A stretch of DNA of 64,000 bases from Liolophura sinensis. Lineage: Eukaryota; Mollusca; Polyplacophora; Chitonida; Chitonidae. Made by a program: the position numbers and the translations under genes. The notes beneath the pieces are model-generated. The model searched no databases and was not told the origin of the DNA. It was given only the letters and a program-made list of their open reading frames with translations. Below, in pieces: positions 1-12,850 of the stretch (its first letter is position 1; each line of letters opens with the position of its first letter). The stretch covers positions 9,977,338-10,041,337 of the forward strand of contig NC_088302.1 in the NCBI RefSeq assembly GCF_032854445.1, read 5' to 3'.

Positions 1-1339
1 ATTCGACTGAAAGAGCACTTCTAACACTGCAAGTCCACAGAATTATTTATCATTTCACTATACCATTATTTTATATCAAGATCTGTATCAAACTGCTTAG
101 TAAACATAGCAGTTATGGTTTGATGCAAGATTCCAGGAGCTATCAATAATAAAGTACTCTGAGGAATGACAAGACTGCACTTCATACTAGCTGTACTTTG
201 ACACCTTCACTTTGACATCGTGATGTCACTACAATGGAGTCTTGCAAGCTAATATATACTTTTCTAGGAGAAGTGCTAGATTTCTGCTCCCTCGCACCTT
301 AAGCAACGCTCATTTGTCTCCAGCAAAAGTACAGACCTGCTCGAACGCTAGGGTCAAGTGGGACTAACTTGAAGCCTGAAGTGAGATTCGAATGGCAAGG
401 ATGGTGCCATAGCCATTTGGCTTTACTCCTGCATCAAATCTATGGTAGTTTGTGCAATATTTTGGCACATGCAGTTGTTCAGACTTGTAGCTTTTCACAT
501 GGTTCCCTAATCAAGTGCTATAACTGGGCATCCAGGCAGACTTGGTTTGTCATCTTAGTCAATAAGCCCCTTCCTAGATGCTTGTGAAAAACTGGTTCTT
601 CAATGAATATACGTCACTCTACCACATGGCAGCAACCACAACCATAGAAGTTAAATTGTTCCCAGGCTGTTCAAGATGTTACAGAGTAGACTAACTCACA
701 AATGTGCAAAGATCCAAGCAAACTATCTACTGCTGCTTTCCAACACCCAGCCTCCTTGGACAGGTGCTACTTGTCGTTAGCCCTGCATGACAATGTAAAT
801 GAAGTTAGGACCCTAAACATTGTAAAGGAGTAGCAGGATGGGTTTGGTACGTTAGTAATCGACTGTTTTCAGAAATTTTACTACTCATCCTACCGGGCTA
901 AAGGGTCCCAGCCAGGACTACACGGGGCCCTCCAAGCATTGTCACCCTGGGCTACTTGTCGTAGGATAAAAGGGTGGATATACATGCTTGTCACTCAGGT
1001 GACAACATTTAATAAAACTGTTGCCTCAGCGTACATGTAGCCTATGTAAACCGCATGTCACTTTAATCGCAACTCGGCACATTCATAATGCCCATCGGTA
1101 CCTCTTTAATCCATCCATGTGTGACAACACGTGACACTTTTACAAAATGTCATTAATTAATTACTTTCGCAAAAAGCAAGAAATTGTTCCACACAGTGAA
1201 GGTCTTGAACGCAAGGTCAAGCTCTCATTGCGAATTGTTCGACCGCCAAGATCAAAATAAGTGTGATTTTCCTTGATAACTTCCGTCATGATTAAAAGAC
1301 AATGAGAGAAATAATTTGCTTTAAAGTTGACATCCCCAA
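1..1339. other. Intergenic sequence, nothing recognised
   Basis: No coding exon, tRNA or clear repeat was recognised on either strand. The short open frames have no family resemblance and no splice context. Sequence is ordinary AT-rich intergenic DNA. Confidence 0.5.
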
Positions 1340-1456
1340 TACCTTTGTTGAGGCTCTTGGCAATTGCCTTGCCAGAGTCGCAGCGAGCCGTGCCGAAAGC
1401 ATTTTATCTCATGTGCAGTCCGTCACTGTGCACAGGAAGGAATATGGCTGCCGCCG
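1340..1456 (+). promoter_or_regulatory. Candidate CpG-rich promoter with short first coding exon (MAAA-)
   Basis: A local GC- and CpG-rich island in AT-rich surroundings leads into ATGGCTGCCGCCG at 1444-1456, followed directly by a consensus donor (GTAAGA). This would be a 13-nt coding start (Met-Ala-Ala-Ala, phase 1). No partner exon was identified. It could be an upstream start of the tetraspanin gene or of an unrecognised gene, or chance. What is seen is the ATG, donor and composition; the rest is inference. Confidence 0.25.
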
Positions 1457-2153
1457 GTAAGACCCCTGGAACCACGTGGGCATCCCCGTAGCGACTTCGG
1501 TGTAGTCTCGGCAAAAAAAAATTTGTGCAATATGGTCTGGCATCATTCAATGACTCCTGTTTGACTGCAGCGCGAATGAAACTCCAGCTGGTCAGTTCAT
1601 ATCATTAAAAAAACAAATATATGTATTCACATAATCTTTGCCCTTTATTGTTTAGATAAATAAAGGGATGAGGAAATGGTCAAGGGCACTGAGCAATGAT
1701 TATGTATGCAGAACTATATGATAGACCAACCAAAAGAACATAATGTTCACAGTCATGCAATTTATGTGAGACATTCATACAGTGTGTAGAATTTGTATTG
1801 TATATTTCCGATCCGTCAGCAATTAAGATTTTGGGTTGAACCGAAAAATCGAACATGGTGCAGTAGCACATCATACAGCTTTAAGAATTTAAAAGTCAGT
1901 ATTTTGGCTTTTCAGACGTGATTTGATGTACATGTAATTCCTAGGATCATAAGGCCGCCAAGAAATTTTTGGTATCGCACGACAGCGCTTACGCTCATCG
2001 CTACCATGCTTCCCAGTTTTTCGGAAGCTCAGCACCCCAGCACAACTGTTTGCTTGAGATGTACAGATAGCCTTCAGAGTTACGTTAAATAAAGCTGAGC
2101 ACTTGAGTAACAGAACCACGGGCAGTCTTGTTAATCGAATGTAGGACATATTC

Positions 2154-2219
2154 TCCCCTGGACAATCCCCCCTCCCCCGGGCAATTCCCCCCTGGACAAT
2201 CCCCCCCCCCCCCCCCACC
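2154..2219. repeat. C-rich low-complexity tract with repeated CCTGGACAATCCCCC unit
   Basis: Two imperfect copies of a CCTGGACAATCCCCC-like unit are separated by other C runs and end in a homopolymer of about 16 C. The minus strand is a series of G runs that could form a G-quadruplex. The rest of 1457-3546 shows nothing recognisable. Confidence 0.7.
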
Positions 2220-3546
2220 CGTTTATACACCATTGAATGGTACAATACTTTTTATATCGCAATAGCTCTATGCAACTCATAACGGACATGAATGATTAAA
2301 TATATGGATGAAACATGCTTTTGCCACGAGTAACCAGATCGAGTTTTAAATCAAGGGTGCGTGAGTGTACATGCCCCAAATTTTGCCTAGTACACCCAAA
2401 ACTATTTGTGCAGGCATTTTACAAATCTGGTTGCATGTATGAAACGGCCGATCTGTTTTCTAATTTGATCATCGGCTTTTCAGGGCGTTAACATGAATGT
2501 AGAATGTTCAAATCATTTAGCTTCAATTAGGTACACATGTAAAAAAAATGACTTTTGTTAATAAATTTAAGATATTTTTAAACGTTTTACTAGTGATATA
2601 ATGGCATGCATACAACAAGTAATATTGTAAAACATATCATAGCCTGTAGGAATTGTAGGAATAAATTAAAAGCACACAATCACATACACGCTAGTACCAT
2701 ATAACACAAGAAGAAGAAGGAACACGTCAAATATGACAGTCCTCAGAGTTTTAAGTATTTCAACAGGCTTTTAACCCGTGATGAATTTTAGCAGACAAAA
2801 AATTGTGTGCGTGGTCGATTTGACATACATGACGTGTTCAAATTTCTCAGAGACATGAATAAGTCTGGTTAGAGAGACTAAAAACACCAGGTACTTACCT
2901 TTTGTTTTGTCAAACTAATTATGTTTTATATTGCACAATTCGAAAAAGCATCTGTGGTGTTTGTATTAGAAATGCATTACAAATTATGTTGTAACATGGA
3001 AACAGGCCAAAACTGGAACCAGGAAACGTTATCTAAAACTATAACTGTGGAAATGATTCGGAAGAAGATGTTGTTCGAGATATTTTGCCTTATTTTTTCC
3101 ATGAAAGTGTCCACCCTGCTCTCAGTCGTTCAATATTCTTGGATGACGTTCTGAATCTATTCATGCCGATTCTAGCAAATTTAATGTATGTCTGATGTGA
3201 ACAAATGGTATGACACTTACGTCAGGTTCAGGTTCCCAAATTTTCATGTGACGCGATGCATATAAGCTATTCTACAATTCAAGTTAATATGAAGTTTAAT
3301 TTATGCTTTTTGCTGATACGTTTTAGAGCCAGGCCAAAAGTTCAAAAGTATCAATTCGTTACATTTCATTTTCTAAGCAAACGGACTTTCGGAAAGTAGG
3401 TTGAGTTATAACATTAGTATCAGCCGGGTTGAAATCATTATCACATGACAACAGATACTGTTAATCATTTTGAGAAGTAAAAACTATTTTATCACAGAGT
3501 ACGTGAGTAAACACAAACCTTAACAAGACAAGAAAAGTTATCAAAG

Positions 3547-6500
3547 ATGAGTGGTTGTAGTAAGACGTCAAAATGCATTCTCTGTTTCCTTGGATTGATA
3601 TTTTGGGTAAGTAAACATTTTTCGTGCTGCGCAAATTATAACAACAACAACATGAGACTTCTGTCAATCGTTGTGTCATTTTAAGTGCTATAGTTTTAGG
3701 TGGTCGCTACTTTTTATGTTCTTGAAAAAGAAGTAGATCTACATGAAATTCATTGTTTTTGTACTTTTTCTACAATGATAAGAGAGAATGGTGGTAATCA
3801 AGTTGTGAATTTATGACCTAAAAGCCTACTCTTTGCGAATAAGATACAGGGCCTAGGAGAAATACGAGTTCTCGGGAGTTCTGAGTGGGGCGCTCGCACA
3901 TATAGTGGAAGTTGGGGTTAGAACCCTGGCGGTACTCAGGGGTGGGGCATGAGCATTGGGTGTATCTCTCTTAGGCCCTATAAAGGATTTAATGATGATT
4001 AACTCTCTTTATAAATGAAGACATCAATTATTTATTTATTAACTAAGGTAATTCACAAAATTTTCTCTCTGCATTGTAAAGTAATTATAAGAAAAGCCCA
4101 ATTTATTGTACATGTTTTTCTTGTTTACCAATTAAAACAATACAATGCTATTCAGTGGTCATAGGCAGACAGTGTAACGTTTAATGACTTAACCCCATGA
4201 ACCATGTGGCAGTTTCAAAATGCAAATATTATTATATGGAGAATATTTATGTAGGTGTCCGCCTCTGTGTCTAGAAGAACATTGCTTGACTCAAATTTGA
4301 AACGTAGTGTATAAATTTACTTGATAAACCAGATAGCTTTATTATTGGCTGTCAAGAGTGTCCTCTGGTCAGTTTAAGACTGAACCATCCGAACACTATT
4401 TTAACCAAAACCAGATGAGTCTGTGTGATAAAAAAAAGACCGGAAAGGCTGTGACGTAGAACTTTAATATGTGTTTTATTCTTGTAGAGTGACATGTATA
4501 TAAAACAGTTACTTTTGATAGATTTTGGGACAGAATATTGCATAACTTATTAATATGAGCCTGAAATGCACTGCAGCATCAGCAGTATTTGAAATTATAA
4601 TTACTCTGTGTTGTTTCTTAATAACCCTAAAGTTAATTTGGTATTTCCATTAGCCGGAAGTGAAATAGCCGAACTCATTGTTTGGTAATTCTGCCATACT
4701 AAATGGCAGCTCGTAGTTGTGCCTAATGTTTATCAAGAACATTAAACATAGAGAAAGAGTAAGGATCATGAAGCTTTTTGGGATTGTGACAGGGAAGGAA
4801 GTCTTTCCAGCATGTGGAATTAACACAACACAAGCACTTTATGTTCTCTTTTTTTCTACAATTTCATGTGAAAATTGTGGTACATGTACATATTACGGCT
4901 CTTAATAAGTACACACTGAATGGATCACCCGTTCCTGAGATACGAGTGCAAATCAGTGAAATAGTCTGCATTATAAATCTGCATAAAGATCTGCATAGGG
5001 TACCGTAAATTTTAAGTAAATAATATCTTTCTCATCTAATACCCATAGAAGCTGACTTCATGAAGTAAACTAAAAACAGTAAGCCAGCCACAAATTGAGC
5101 TTGTTACCCCCAAACAAACAATGTTTGGCCTCTGCAGCTTGATCACTAGTGTGGTAGTGTGCTGTTTTGTGGACATTTTTTTAGGCTTGCTTTATTGCTT
5201 TCTGGTGATTTAACATCAGACAATCTACTCCACTACCGTCGAGCCACCATTGACCTTGTGACATCACAGCGGCACACTCGCTGCAGGCTTCGCTATGTGT
5301 ACAACACAGAGAACATGAAACAGTCGCTATTCTTTTGCAGCTAATTTGGAGATAATTCCATGTCCAAGTGTGGCTTGTGACTGCAATAACACAAGGCAGA
5401 ATACTGTAAAGTTACATACATGGCCTAAAAATGCCACAGATTGGGAAAATATGGATCAGATTTCATTAAAAACGCCCTTTGATTTACGGGGAATTTGATC
5501 ATAGTCATATGAGCCATACCTTCTGAAACAAAAAGCTGAAGTACAAGCCTTATAATATCTGCCCAAAACAACAAATGAAAAAGAAAAGATATCTGAATTT
5601 TCACTCCTGAAATGGAAAAGTTGTTTAGCTACTTGCTTATTTGAAACAGCAGGCTGTGACACAAGCTGTTGGAAGCCGCTAGCCTTTGCCCTATAACAGC
5701 CACGAGGCTATAGGGTGGCCCTCAAGCTCAGTTCACAAAATTTGAATTGACGTTTCTATGTGATACCAATCACTGTTTCCATTCAACAGAATTCATATCT
5801 AATCCATTTTTGCAGGTTGTACTGAAACATAAAAGTTTAGCTCCATTGTTACTTTCAACGGGAGTTAGTGACAGACTGCATGGATCCACAGATACTACCG
5901 TAATACCATTGATGTCCAATTTGTGTCAGATTAACCAGACGGGAGTGCATTTGTGTGATCTCTAGCCAGTCACTATGCTGTACATGCTTTTCCAGGATCT
6001 AATGGAACTCTGGTAGCCTATCTTTAAAATATTTGGTGTAAAACTGTTTTACTTATTTGATTCCCAGGGTGGTAATTAAGAGGTGTACACATAGGGGTAA
6101 TTATAGATTAAGTCATACCATGGCTTCTGAAAAAGCACACAGTGGGTAGGCCTAATCTATGATTTCAGCAGTACTTTGCAGTGTTTGTCAACACATAATC
6201 CCTGCAGGTCTTACTGGCATGGCGTCATCTGGCCAGGGCTCCCTGGATAGGCTGAAGGTCCAACTTTAATGGGTTTTTTAATGGAACTAGTTTTTTAAAT
6301 GCAGTTTACAGACTAACATAGCATAAATATTGTGTCTAGGGAACATTTAGTGAACACTGTGAGTGAAATAAGTATGAGTAACACACCATGTGCTCAGGTT
6401 ATCAGCAAGTCAAGTACCTATAAAGTAAACTATGTAAAGCCTGTGTTTGATGATAGTGTTCCACGTGTCCACATTTGTTCATAATCTAACGAGTGCTGAC

Positions 6501-9500
6501 TCAGTGTCAAATTTTTGGGTGAATTTCAATGATTTCAGTCATAGTGTTTGAGTTAGTCTTCAGATAGTTCACTTTATCAAGAAAGTGTTTCGTCATGTTG
6601 AGCAATGGTAACATGATATTTGAATCATGCTTCTGATTCTTCAACCTTTGACCCTGAGGCATGTGACATTAATGTTTGACCACCAATCAACTAGGCAAGG
6701 GAACATTGCTAAGCCCAGTTGGTGTATACATTCATTTAAATAATATAGTTGATCATTATGTGCACATACCAGATGGCCTTTATCCTTGTTAACTTCAGAC
6801 ACTAGATTAAATATGATCAATATTTTAAGAACAATTTATAGTAATGGTTACATTTCATCGAAGTAAGTGCTGTTTTGTACATTTAAACTTGGTTGAGCGT
6901 TCATAAATGTTGGTATGGGTATTGGTAACTAAATTAAGTGTTGTTATGGGTATGGATAACTAAATTAAATGTTGGCAAAACTCAGGCCAGTTGGACTAGT
7001 GCTTATTTCACTCTGCTGGACCAATTGAAGCTCCATTGACTTCAGCTGGGACCAGTGGAGAAGTTTTAATTTCCAGTCCTGCCTACACGTACCTGTACCA
7101 TTTGGTGAATTGCCATTCAGAGTTAAATGTTCAATAAAGGTGAAAATTTTTCCCTTTGCTCCTTTCTCTTTTTGAACATGTGCTTACTGCACATGTTCAA
7201 TACATGTGTAATATTTGGCCATTTTGTCTTGTTTGTAGGCTGCTGCAGCAGCCCTGATGTTTGTGGGAGTGGAGGTGTTCAACACCTACAGGAAGTATGA
7301 CGAGATCACCTCTGCCAACCTCACTCTCATCCCGGCTTCTGTCATTCTGGGCGTAGCTGTATTCCTCTTTATTATCGGATTGCTCGGCTGTATTGCAGCT
7401 GCAAAGGAGAGCAAGGGTTGTCTGGCTGTGGTGGGTATCATTCTCTGTTTTGTACAGTGTGAAGCAAGTATTGATATACACATAATTTGAAAACATAATA
7501 AGTTCATCCTGACCTTCACTAATAATAGGATGGATTAATCGCTAATCTGCATGTTTATTTTCACTTTCCATCCTTTTACCAATCCCCATATCTGTGAAAA
7601 TCCCTTTGGGTTGTTCACGTAGGTATTGATAACTCGCTTATATTTCGTATTTTCATAAATTTTAACGGATTTTGATTGTTACATGTATGTAATAATAAGC
7701 TACCTCTGTTCTTACATTCAGTTTTTCTCACTTTTGCTGATCGTTTTGATTGGAGAAATTGCTGCAGGTTCATTGGGATATGCTTACAGAGGAAAAGTAA
7801 GTCTTACATATATCAACATCATAGTCATAACTATATAACTGTAACAAATCAGGATACAGTGCTACATTATTACATTAGTATTACATGTGTTAATAGTGAA
7901 TATGTAAAAACAGTTAGTTATGGGGCCTTGGTCACCATTGCGGTCACTGTTAGTCCAGCTCATGCTGGCTTCCTATGTAGGAAGGTCTGGCAGCAATCTG
8001 CAGGTGGTCGTGAGTTTCCGCCGGGCTCTGCTCAGTTACTTCCCACCATAATGTTGGCTGTCAGCGTATCTGTGAAATATTCTTGGGATATATGATACAT
8101 GGCAGAGTAATCCTCTCCAGCAACGTCATGTTTATAAGTAAGGACAAGTCTTACCATAAAATCTCACACACAATTCATATGCGGAGCATAAAGACGACAT
8201 GTTCAACACTTTATGAAACAATTTTCCAATGCATGCTTTGCTTTGCAAACATTCAGAGATGTACCTTGCATTCAACAGGTAGAGGGCTGACACAATTTTT
8301 TTTTTTTTTAAATACATAATAATATAGAAATAAATGAAAAAGACCAGCTGATAATACCTATATTTTATTATTTATTGTTTATATGGGCCAGTTCCCAATT
8401 AGAATAAGGATACAGTAATAGGGTGTCTATGTAAGTACATGTAGGTATGTCCTGCATCAATTTAGCTTACTGTAATTCTTCAACCTTTTTACATGTTTGA
8501 ATTATTCTGTGTTGACTGATAAAAGGATACTTTTGGTGAAGCCCTGAAACTGACCAATGCAACCAGTGTAGTTTTGTCTGTAAAATCATTAAAATGTGCG
8601 TAAATTGCACTGGAAGTTAATCTTTCATATGCGAAAAAATCGAAGATTTGGGGTAGTTGCATTCCTATGTATCAATTAGGCTCTGAAGTCTGACTTGTTG
8701 GATGCTTCAGGTGCGTGAAGCAGTGGAAAATGGCCTGGAGAATGCTGTCAATGGCAAGGGGAATGACACTGTGCAACAAGACCAAATAGACTACATACAA
8801 AAAACGGTTTGTTCTACTCTGTTCTCAGACTCTGGTCCCTGACCAAGTAGGCGTAGCCTAATCATAAAACAGACCCTACAGTTGTGTAAGTGAAGTATTT
8901 TTTAGCGTGGACTAGCTAAATCAGTCAAATATCAGTCAAATAAATATTAACATAAGGTAGACATTTTGCTCTCACAGGCTCAATTGTAAGAGGTTCCCGA
9001 TGCATGGGGCAGTGGAATGGGTTTTTACTTGGTGTTGCCCTGTTTTCTCCACTGATAAGCAAGTAAATAAATAAATACGTAGTTTCGAGGTTCAATTCCA
9101 GCCTTAGGCAGGGAAATTCTCTGCCTTAACTGTTCAGCAACCATGGCAATAAGCAGTGTAGATCAGCCCTATGGTCATTATGCTCACTGTGCACTCAAAC
9201 TATGTTCAGTATGGTGTTAAACTCAGTTGAATCAAGGCTGATGCAGGCCGAGTGGTCTAAGTAAGTTTTGTTCAGTCTAAGATCATCAGTTGAAGTCCAC
9301 ACCTTGATGGATAAGTTTTGTACAATAATTATACTTCACTGTCTTGGCCAAGATATGCTGTATATAGTAAATGACATCAAATTTTTTCCATGTCTAACTT
9401 GCACATTTTGCTCAAATCTATAATTTGTTGGTTTTAGAAAGGTGTTTGTTTGGAATGTATTACAGGAAAAGTGTAAGTTTCATCAATATAAAGAAATGTT

Positions 9501-11607
9501 TTAAGACATTTGCCTCTAAAATGCACTTTTTTTTTAGGTCATTTACCGTAGTTTAAACCATGAGATGTTTGTTACAGTTGCACTGCTGTGGAGTGCACAA
9601 CGCCACTGACTGGGTGGGAACACCGTACTGGGTGAGCCATGACTTCACCCTGCCAAACTCATGCTGTAAAAATGACAACTGCACAGGGCTTGCAACTCCT
9701 GCTGACCCCAGTGTCTACCCTCAGGTACTGCTAGCTTTCAGTTACCTATGGGAACACATGTACCTTAAATAGATATTATTTTCTGCATTGATAAATCAAG
9801 GTCATCTAATAATACTAGCATTAAAGAGACTCCACCTCACATCTTGAGGCGTGTAGACAAACCAGTCTACACCTCCACTGGGCCTGTATTTTTGCTAGTC
9901 TTTGTTTATCAGTGAGGGAAATCTTCTATTTGATGTATTCATTAACGATGATTGTCGTTAACTTCATGGTGGTAAATTTACATTCAGAGGTGTGATACAT
10001 TCAGCCCAAAAGGGATCGATACCATTTGATCGGGTGTTGGATCATTCTGCAGCAGAAAGTTTCGAAGTACATTCAGAGGTGTAACTGCTGTGGTTACCTG
10101 AAGTTTATCATATAATTTATTATACTTATTTGCTGATAAATGGATGTAAGTAAAAAAGTTTAGAATGGTATTGAACATAAATTTTTGCATAGAAATATTT
10201 ATGCCTTACCTTAAGTATCATTTAATGACGTGTTAGAAGCATCATAATCCGTTGACACAGATTAATGAAAAAGGGAAAAAAAAAAAAAGATTATAAGATA
10301 ATTTGTATATATACATTGCCTCCTCTCAAATGTTTAACTCTTCACTCAGGGTTGCTATGATCTGCTAGAAAAGCAGTTTCTGAAGAACCTCGGATACATT
10401 GCTGGAGCCGCCATCACCATTGCTGTCTTACAGGTACATTCTACTTGTTAGACTGTTTGTTATGTGTTTAGTTTCTTCGTTAAGTACCAAATTGTCTAGG
10501 TTGGACAGTCAAGGGGATGTGTTACAGGCGAAAGTGGTTCTATGCCCTGGTTTGAAAGGGTTACCTCGTCATGACAACCATCTGTGTAGACCCTTTCACA
10601 AATTAGGCTATCTCCCCTGATGCCACCATGTTTGTTGATAAAAAATGTCAGCCTCCAGGGACTAATTATGTAACATCTTTTAGACTACATCATTATCTTG
10701 TGAGGAAAAAGAAATTTAATGTTGTAATGTGAGTTTTCACCTTACGCCTTATTTAGCAGAGATCATAACTGGAAGACAGTGGAATGATTTAGTAGGAAAT
10801 AGTATGGTCAGTACCGTGGAAGCAGAAATATTCTGTGAAAATACAGGAAGAAATCAAGGGAAGATAACCCAGTTTTCGGATAGGTCTGCTGGCAACCTGG
10901 ACAAGTTAAAACACATGATGTTCCAGATGGTGGGAGAAAACTGGGCCAAGCCCAGAGAAAACCTACAACCATCCGCAGGTTGCTGGAAGCCTTTCCCACA
11001 TACAGCTGGAGAGGGAGCTCGTTTTTAAAATTGGTACATTTACATAACTTCTACCTTGTTTTTAAGTGGATCCCCATTTGTAATAGGATCATTTGACTCA
11101 AATTTATAGTTTCATTGATAATTATGCAGTGAAGTTGCAATTGATATGAAAATTTGGTTGCACATACACGTAATCTATAATGGTTAGATATTCCAGTCAT
11201 GCATACATTTCTCGCGCTTGCCATGGATACTGTTGATGGGAGTAAGTGTATTGCATACGCTTCTCAGAAGTACAGGCTTTAGACTGCACTTTTATTTCCT
11301 TTGGGACCCCTGCTCTGTTGGTTCTTGTTCGAATCACATGCGTTGGTTTGGCGGAAGATGTATGTGAGAAACATTTCCCGGGATTAGTGTGAAGGGCAGT
11401 GAATTCTTTCACCTCTGACTGTCATGGAACAGTAGTACATGTATGGAACATTCTTCAGTCCATTACTTACATAAATAAATAAATCTAATTTTTTTCTTGC
11501 AGATATTTGGTTTGATCTGCACCTGCATCCTGATCTGTCGCTCCAGGGCGAGAGGGGATGTGCCATACCTGACATTAGGGTCAGACAGATCTGGTCTTCA
11601 GGTGTAA
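3547..11607 (+). CDS. Tetraspanin, TSPAN3-like (7 coding exons)
   Basis: Four-pass membrane protein that organises tetraspanin-enriched microdomains at plasma and endosomal membranes. Coding exons: 3547-3606, 7239-7430, 7722-7796, 8711-8806, 9578-9724, 10350-10433, 11503-11607; all introns are phase 0 with GT-AG ends, giving 252 aa, normal for the family. TM1 lies in about residues 10-35, TM2 53-75, TM3 85-105, TM4 200-228. The large loop has the diagnostic CCG (144-146) plus Cys at 170, 171, 176 and 192, which fit two or three disulfides. N-glycosylation sequons include NLT in the small loop and NDT, NAT and NCT in the large one. The tail contains YLTL, a YxxPhi endosomal sorting signal as in TSPAN3, and ends GLQV, a possible PDZ ligand. 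Similarity to TSPAN3 is recognised from memory of the family. Intron 1 is 3.6 kb; introns carry SINE and MITE copies. Confidence 0.93.
5350..5480 (+). pseudogene. Possible THAP-like zinc-finger remnant in tetraspanin intron 1
   Basis: One frame reads VACDCNNTRQ, then KLHTWPKNATDW. This resembles the start of a THAP domain (Cys, spaced Cys-x-Asn, then an HxFP-like motif and Trp). No start, no C-terminal Cys-His half and no terminal repeats were found. It may be a fossil of a THAP-bearing DNA transposon or chance. Confidence 0.25.
7920..8092 (+). mobile_element. tRNA-derived SINE (family A), head internally deleted
   Basis: Family A runs from a tRNA-like head (GGCCTCCGTGGCTCAG...) through a body (GGAAGGTCT..., CTGCAGGTGGTCGTG, CCACCATAATG) to GAAATATTCTTG. 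This copy keeps the body in sense orientation but lacks most of the head and the AAATAAATA tail. It lies in the intron after tetraspanin exon 3. Confidence 0.75.
8468..8655 (+). mobile_element. MITE with TAATTCTTCAACC termini, copy 1
   Basis: Begins TACTGTAATTCTTCAACC and ends with a diverged inverted copy (GAAGATTTGGGGTA), TA at both ends. The body GCCCTGAAACTGACCAAT is shared with three other copies in this window. Lies in a tetraspanin intron. No coding capacity. Confidence 0.7.
8975..9240 (+). mobile_element. Possible degenerate SINE pair
   Basis: An AAATAAATAAATA tail at about 9062-9076 is followed by GAGGTTCAATTCCAG, whose GTTCAATTC matches a pol III B box. Family cannot be fixed; the sequence is too decayed for firm limits. 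Confidence 0.25.
10919..11018 (-). mobile_element. SINE family A fragment, antisense
   Basis: Contains the antisense body landmarks GATGGTGGGAG, AACCATCCGCAGGTTGCTGG and CTTTCCCACATACAGCTGGAG. Head and tail are missing. Lies in the last tetraspanin intron. Confidence 0.75.
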
Positions 11608-12680
11608 ACTAGGACTATTTGACCACCTTATTACCACAGTTCACTTTGCACACTCGCATTAGCCAGGTGTTATGTTAAGGCAAAGTGCTTTATGATGCTC
11701 CTGTTATTCCAAATGATACAGTATCTCCACACGTAAATTGTTTTTCTATGGGGAAGATGTAGAGGTACATGTACGTCACCTTTTGCGATACGTGTTTTGA
11801 ACTAATATGGACAAACAGTGCTTCGATACATTTTGTACCTTGCGATAGGTTTTCTCATGTTAAAAATGTTTACACTTTTAGAAATAAACACATGTATCTG
11901 ATAATATGAATATATATATTACAAGACTGGGAGTCTGCATGATGATAGAGGTGGACAGATCCAATTTCCTTTCCCTCTTTATGAAAGTGTACCAGTTTGT
12001 ATGTATTTCTTACTTAATTGGCATGAATAAGCGCTACCATATGGAAAACGTATGTACTTCAATCTTTTGTCAAGTGCAGCATCATCAGCTATGGGCCTAT
12101 TGAGAAAGGCATGTTTATAATACGCTCCTCATTAATGAGATAACATCTTCTCATCCCTGTGCTTTTTACAGAATACCAGTGGTATAAATTTTACAAGTTA
12201 CGCAGCTGAAATATAAGCACTGGGAAAGAATTAGAAAGTTAGATCTCTTTTATATATCATTTCAGTGTAATGTTCAAACCCAGAGAGCCAATGGCCTGTT
12301 TTTTAGCCATTGTGTAGGTTGATGGTATATGAACACTCATACTCTGTGACGTGGGGGATATCCTGTGTTAAAAACCTATTATATTTGGTTTGGGTTGGAC
12401 ATGCCTTTGGAAGCACCCTTTGTGAACTTAATAGCAGGTGTGTTTTTATGTACTGTCATTGTGTATGTACCTTTTAATAGAAGTACTTAGTGTGAAGTGT
12501 ATTAAGGCTATGTGAACAGAGGTTGAAGACTGGGTACCAGCTGTGATTGATGCATTTGTGCTTATCCATTAGCCTTGGTCCTCATCATATGACATACCCA
12601 CCATAGAAATAAGAGAAAAGAGAAAATAAGGGTTTTTCCAGTCTGATATCTAAAGTATAGAATGTAAATTATGAATAAAC
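11608..12680 (+). other. Probable tetraspanin 3' UTR and downstream
   Basis: Non-coding sequence after the tetraspanin stop. Candidate AATAAA signals lie at 11883-11888 and 12674-12679; which is used cannot be told. The rest of 12680-15600 holds a SINE fragment and the 30-bp duplicate noted separately, otherwise nothing recognised. Confidence 0.5.
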
Positions 12681-12713
12681 AAAACCTTTTCCATCCTTCA
12701 TTGGTGTTTAGAT

Positions 12714-12850
12714 AGAGTGTTGGTTAGCATGCCAGCGCAGCGTGATAACCTAGGAGCCTTTCACACGGAAGGGTCCTTCAGCAAGCTGCCAATGGTTGTG
12801 GGTTTTCCACAGGCTCTCACCCTGGTTCCTCGCACCATATATAAATAAAA
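12714..12850 (+). mobile_element. SINE family A fragment
   Basis: Starts GTTGGTTAGCATGCCAGCGC, the A-box side of the tRNA-like head, and continues through a shortened body to a short ATAAATAAAAT tail. Strongly diverged. Confidence 0.6.

Noticed and set aside
7676-8095. 139-codon + strand frame as a gene
   Set aside because: Only the 75 bp at 7722-7796 are a tetraspanin exon, and in a different reading context; the rest is intron and SINE.
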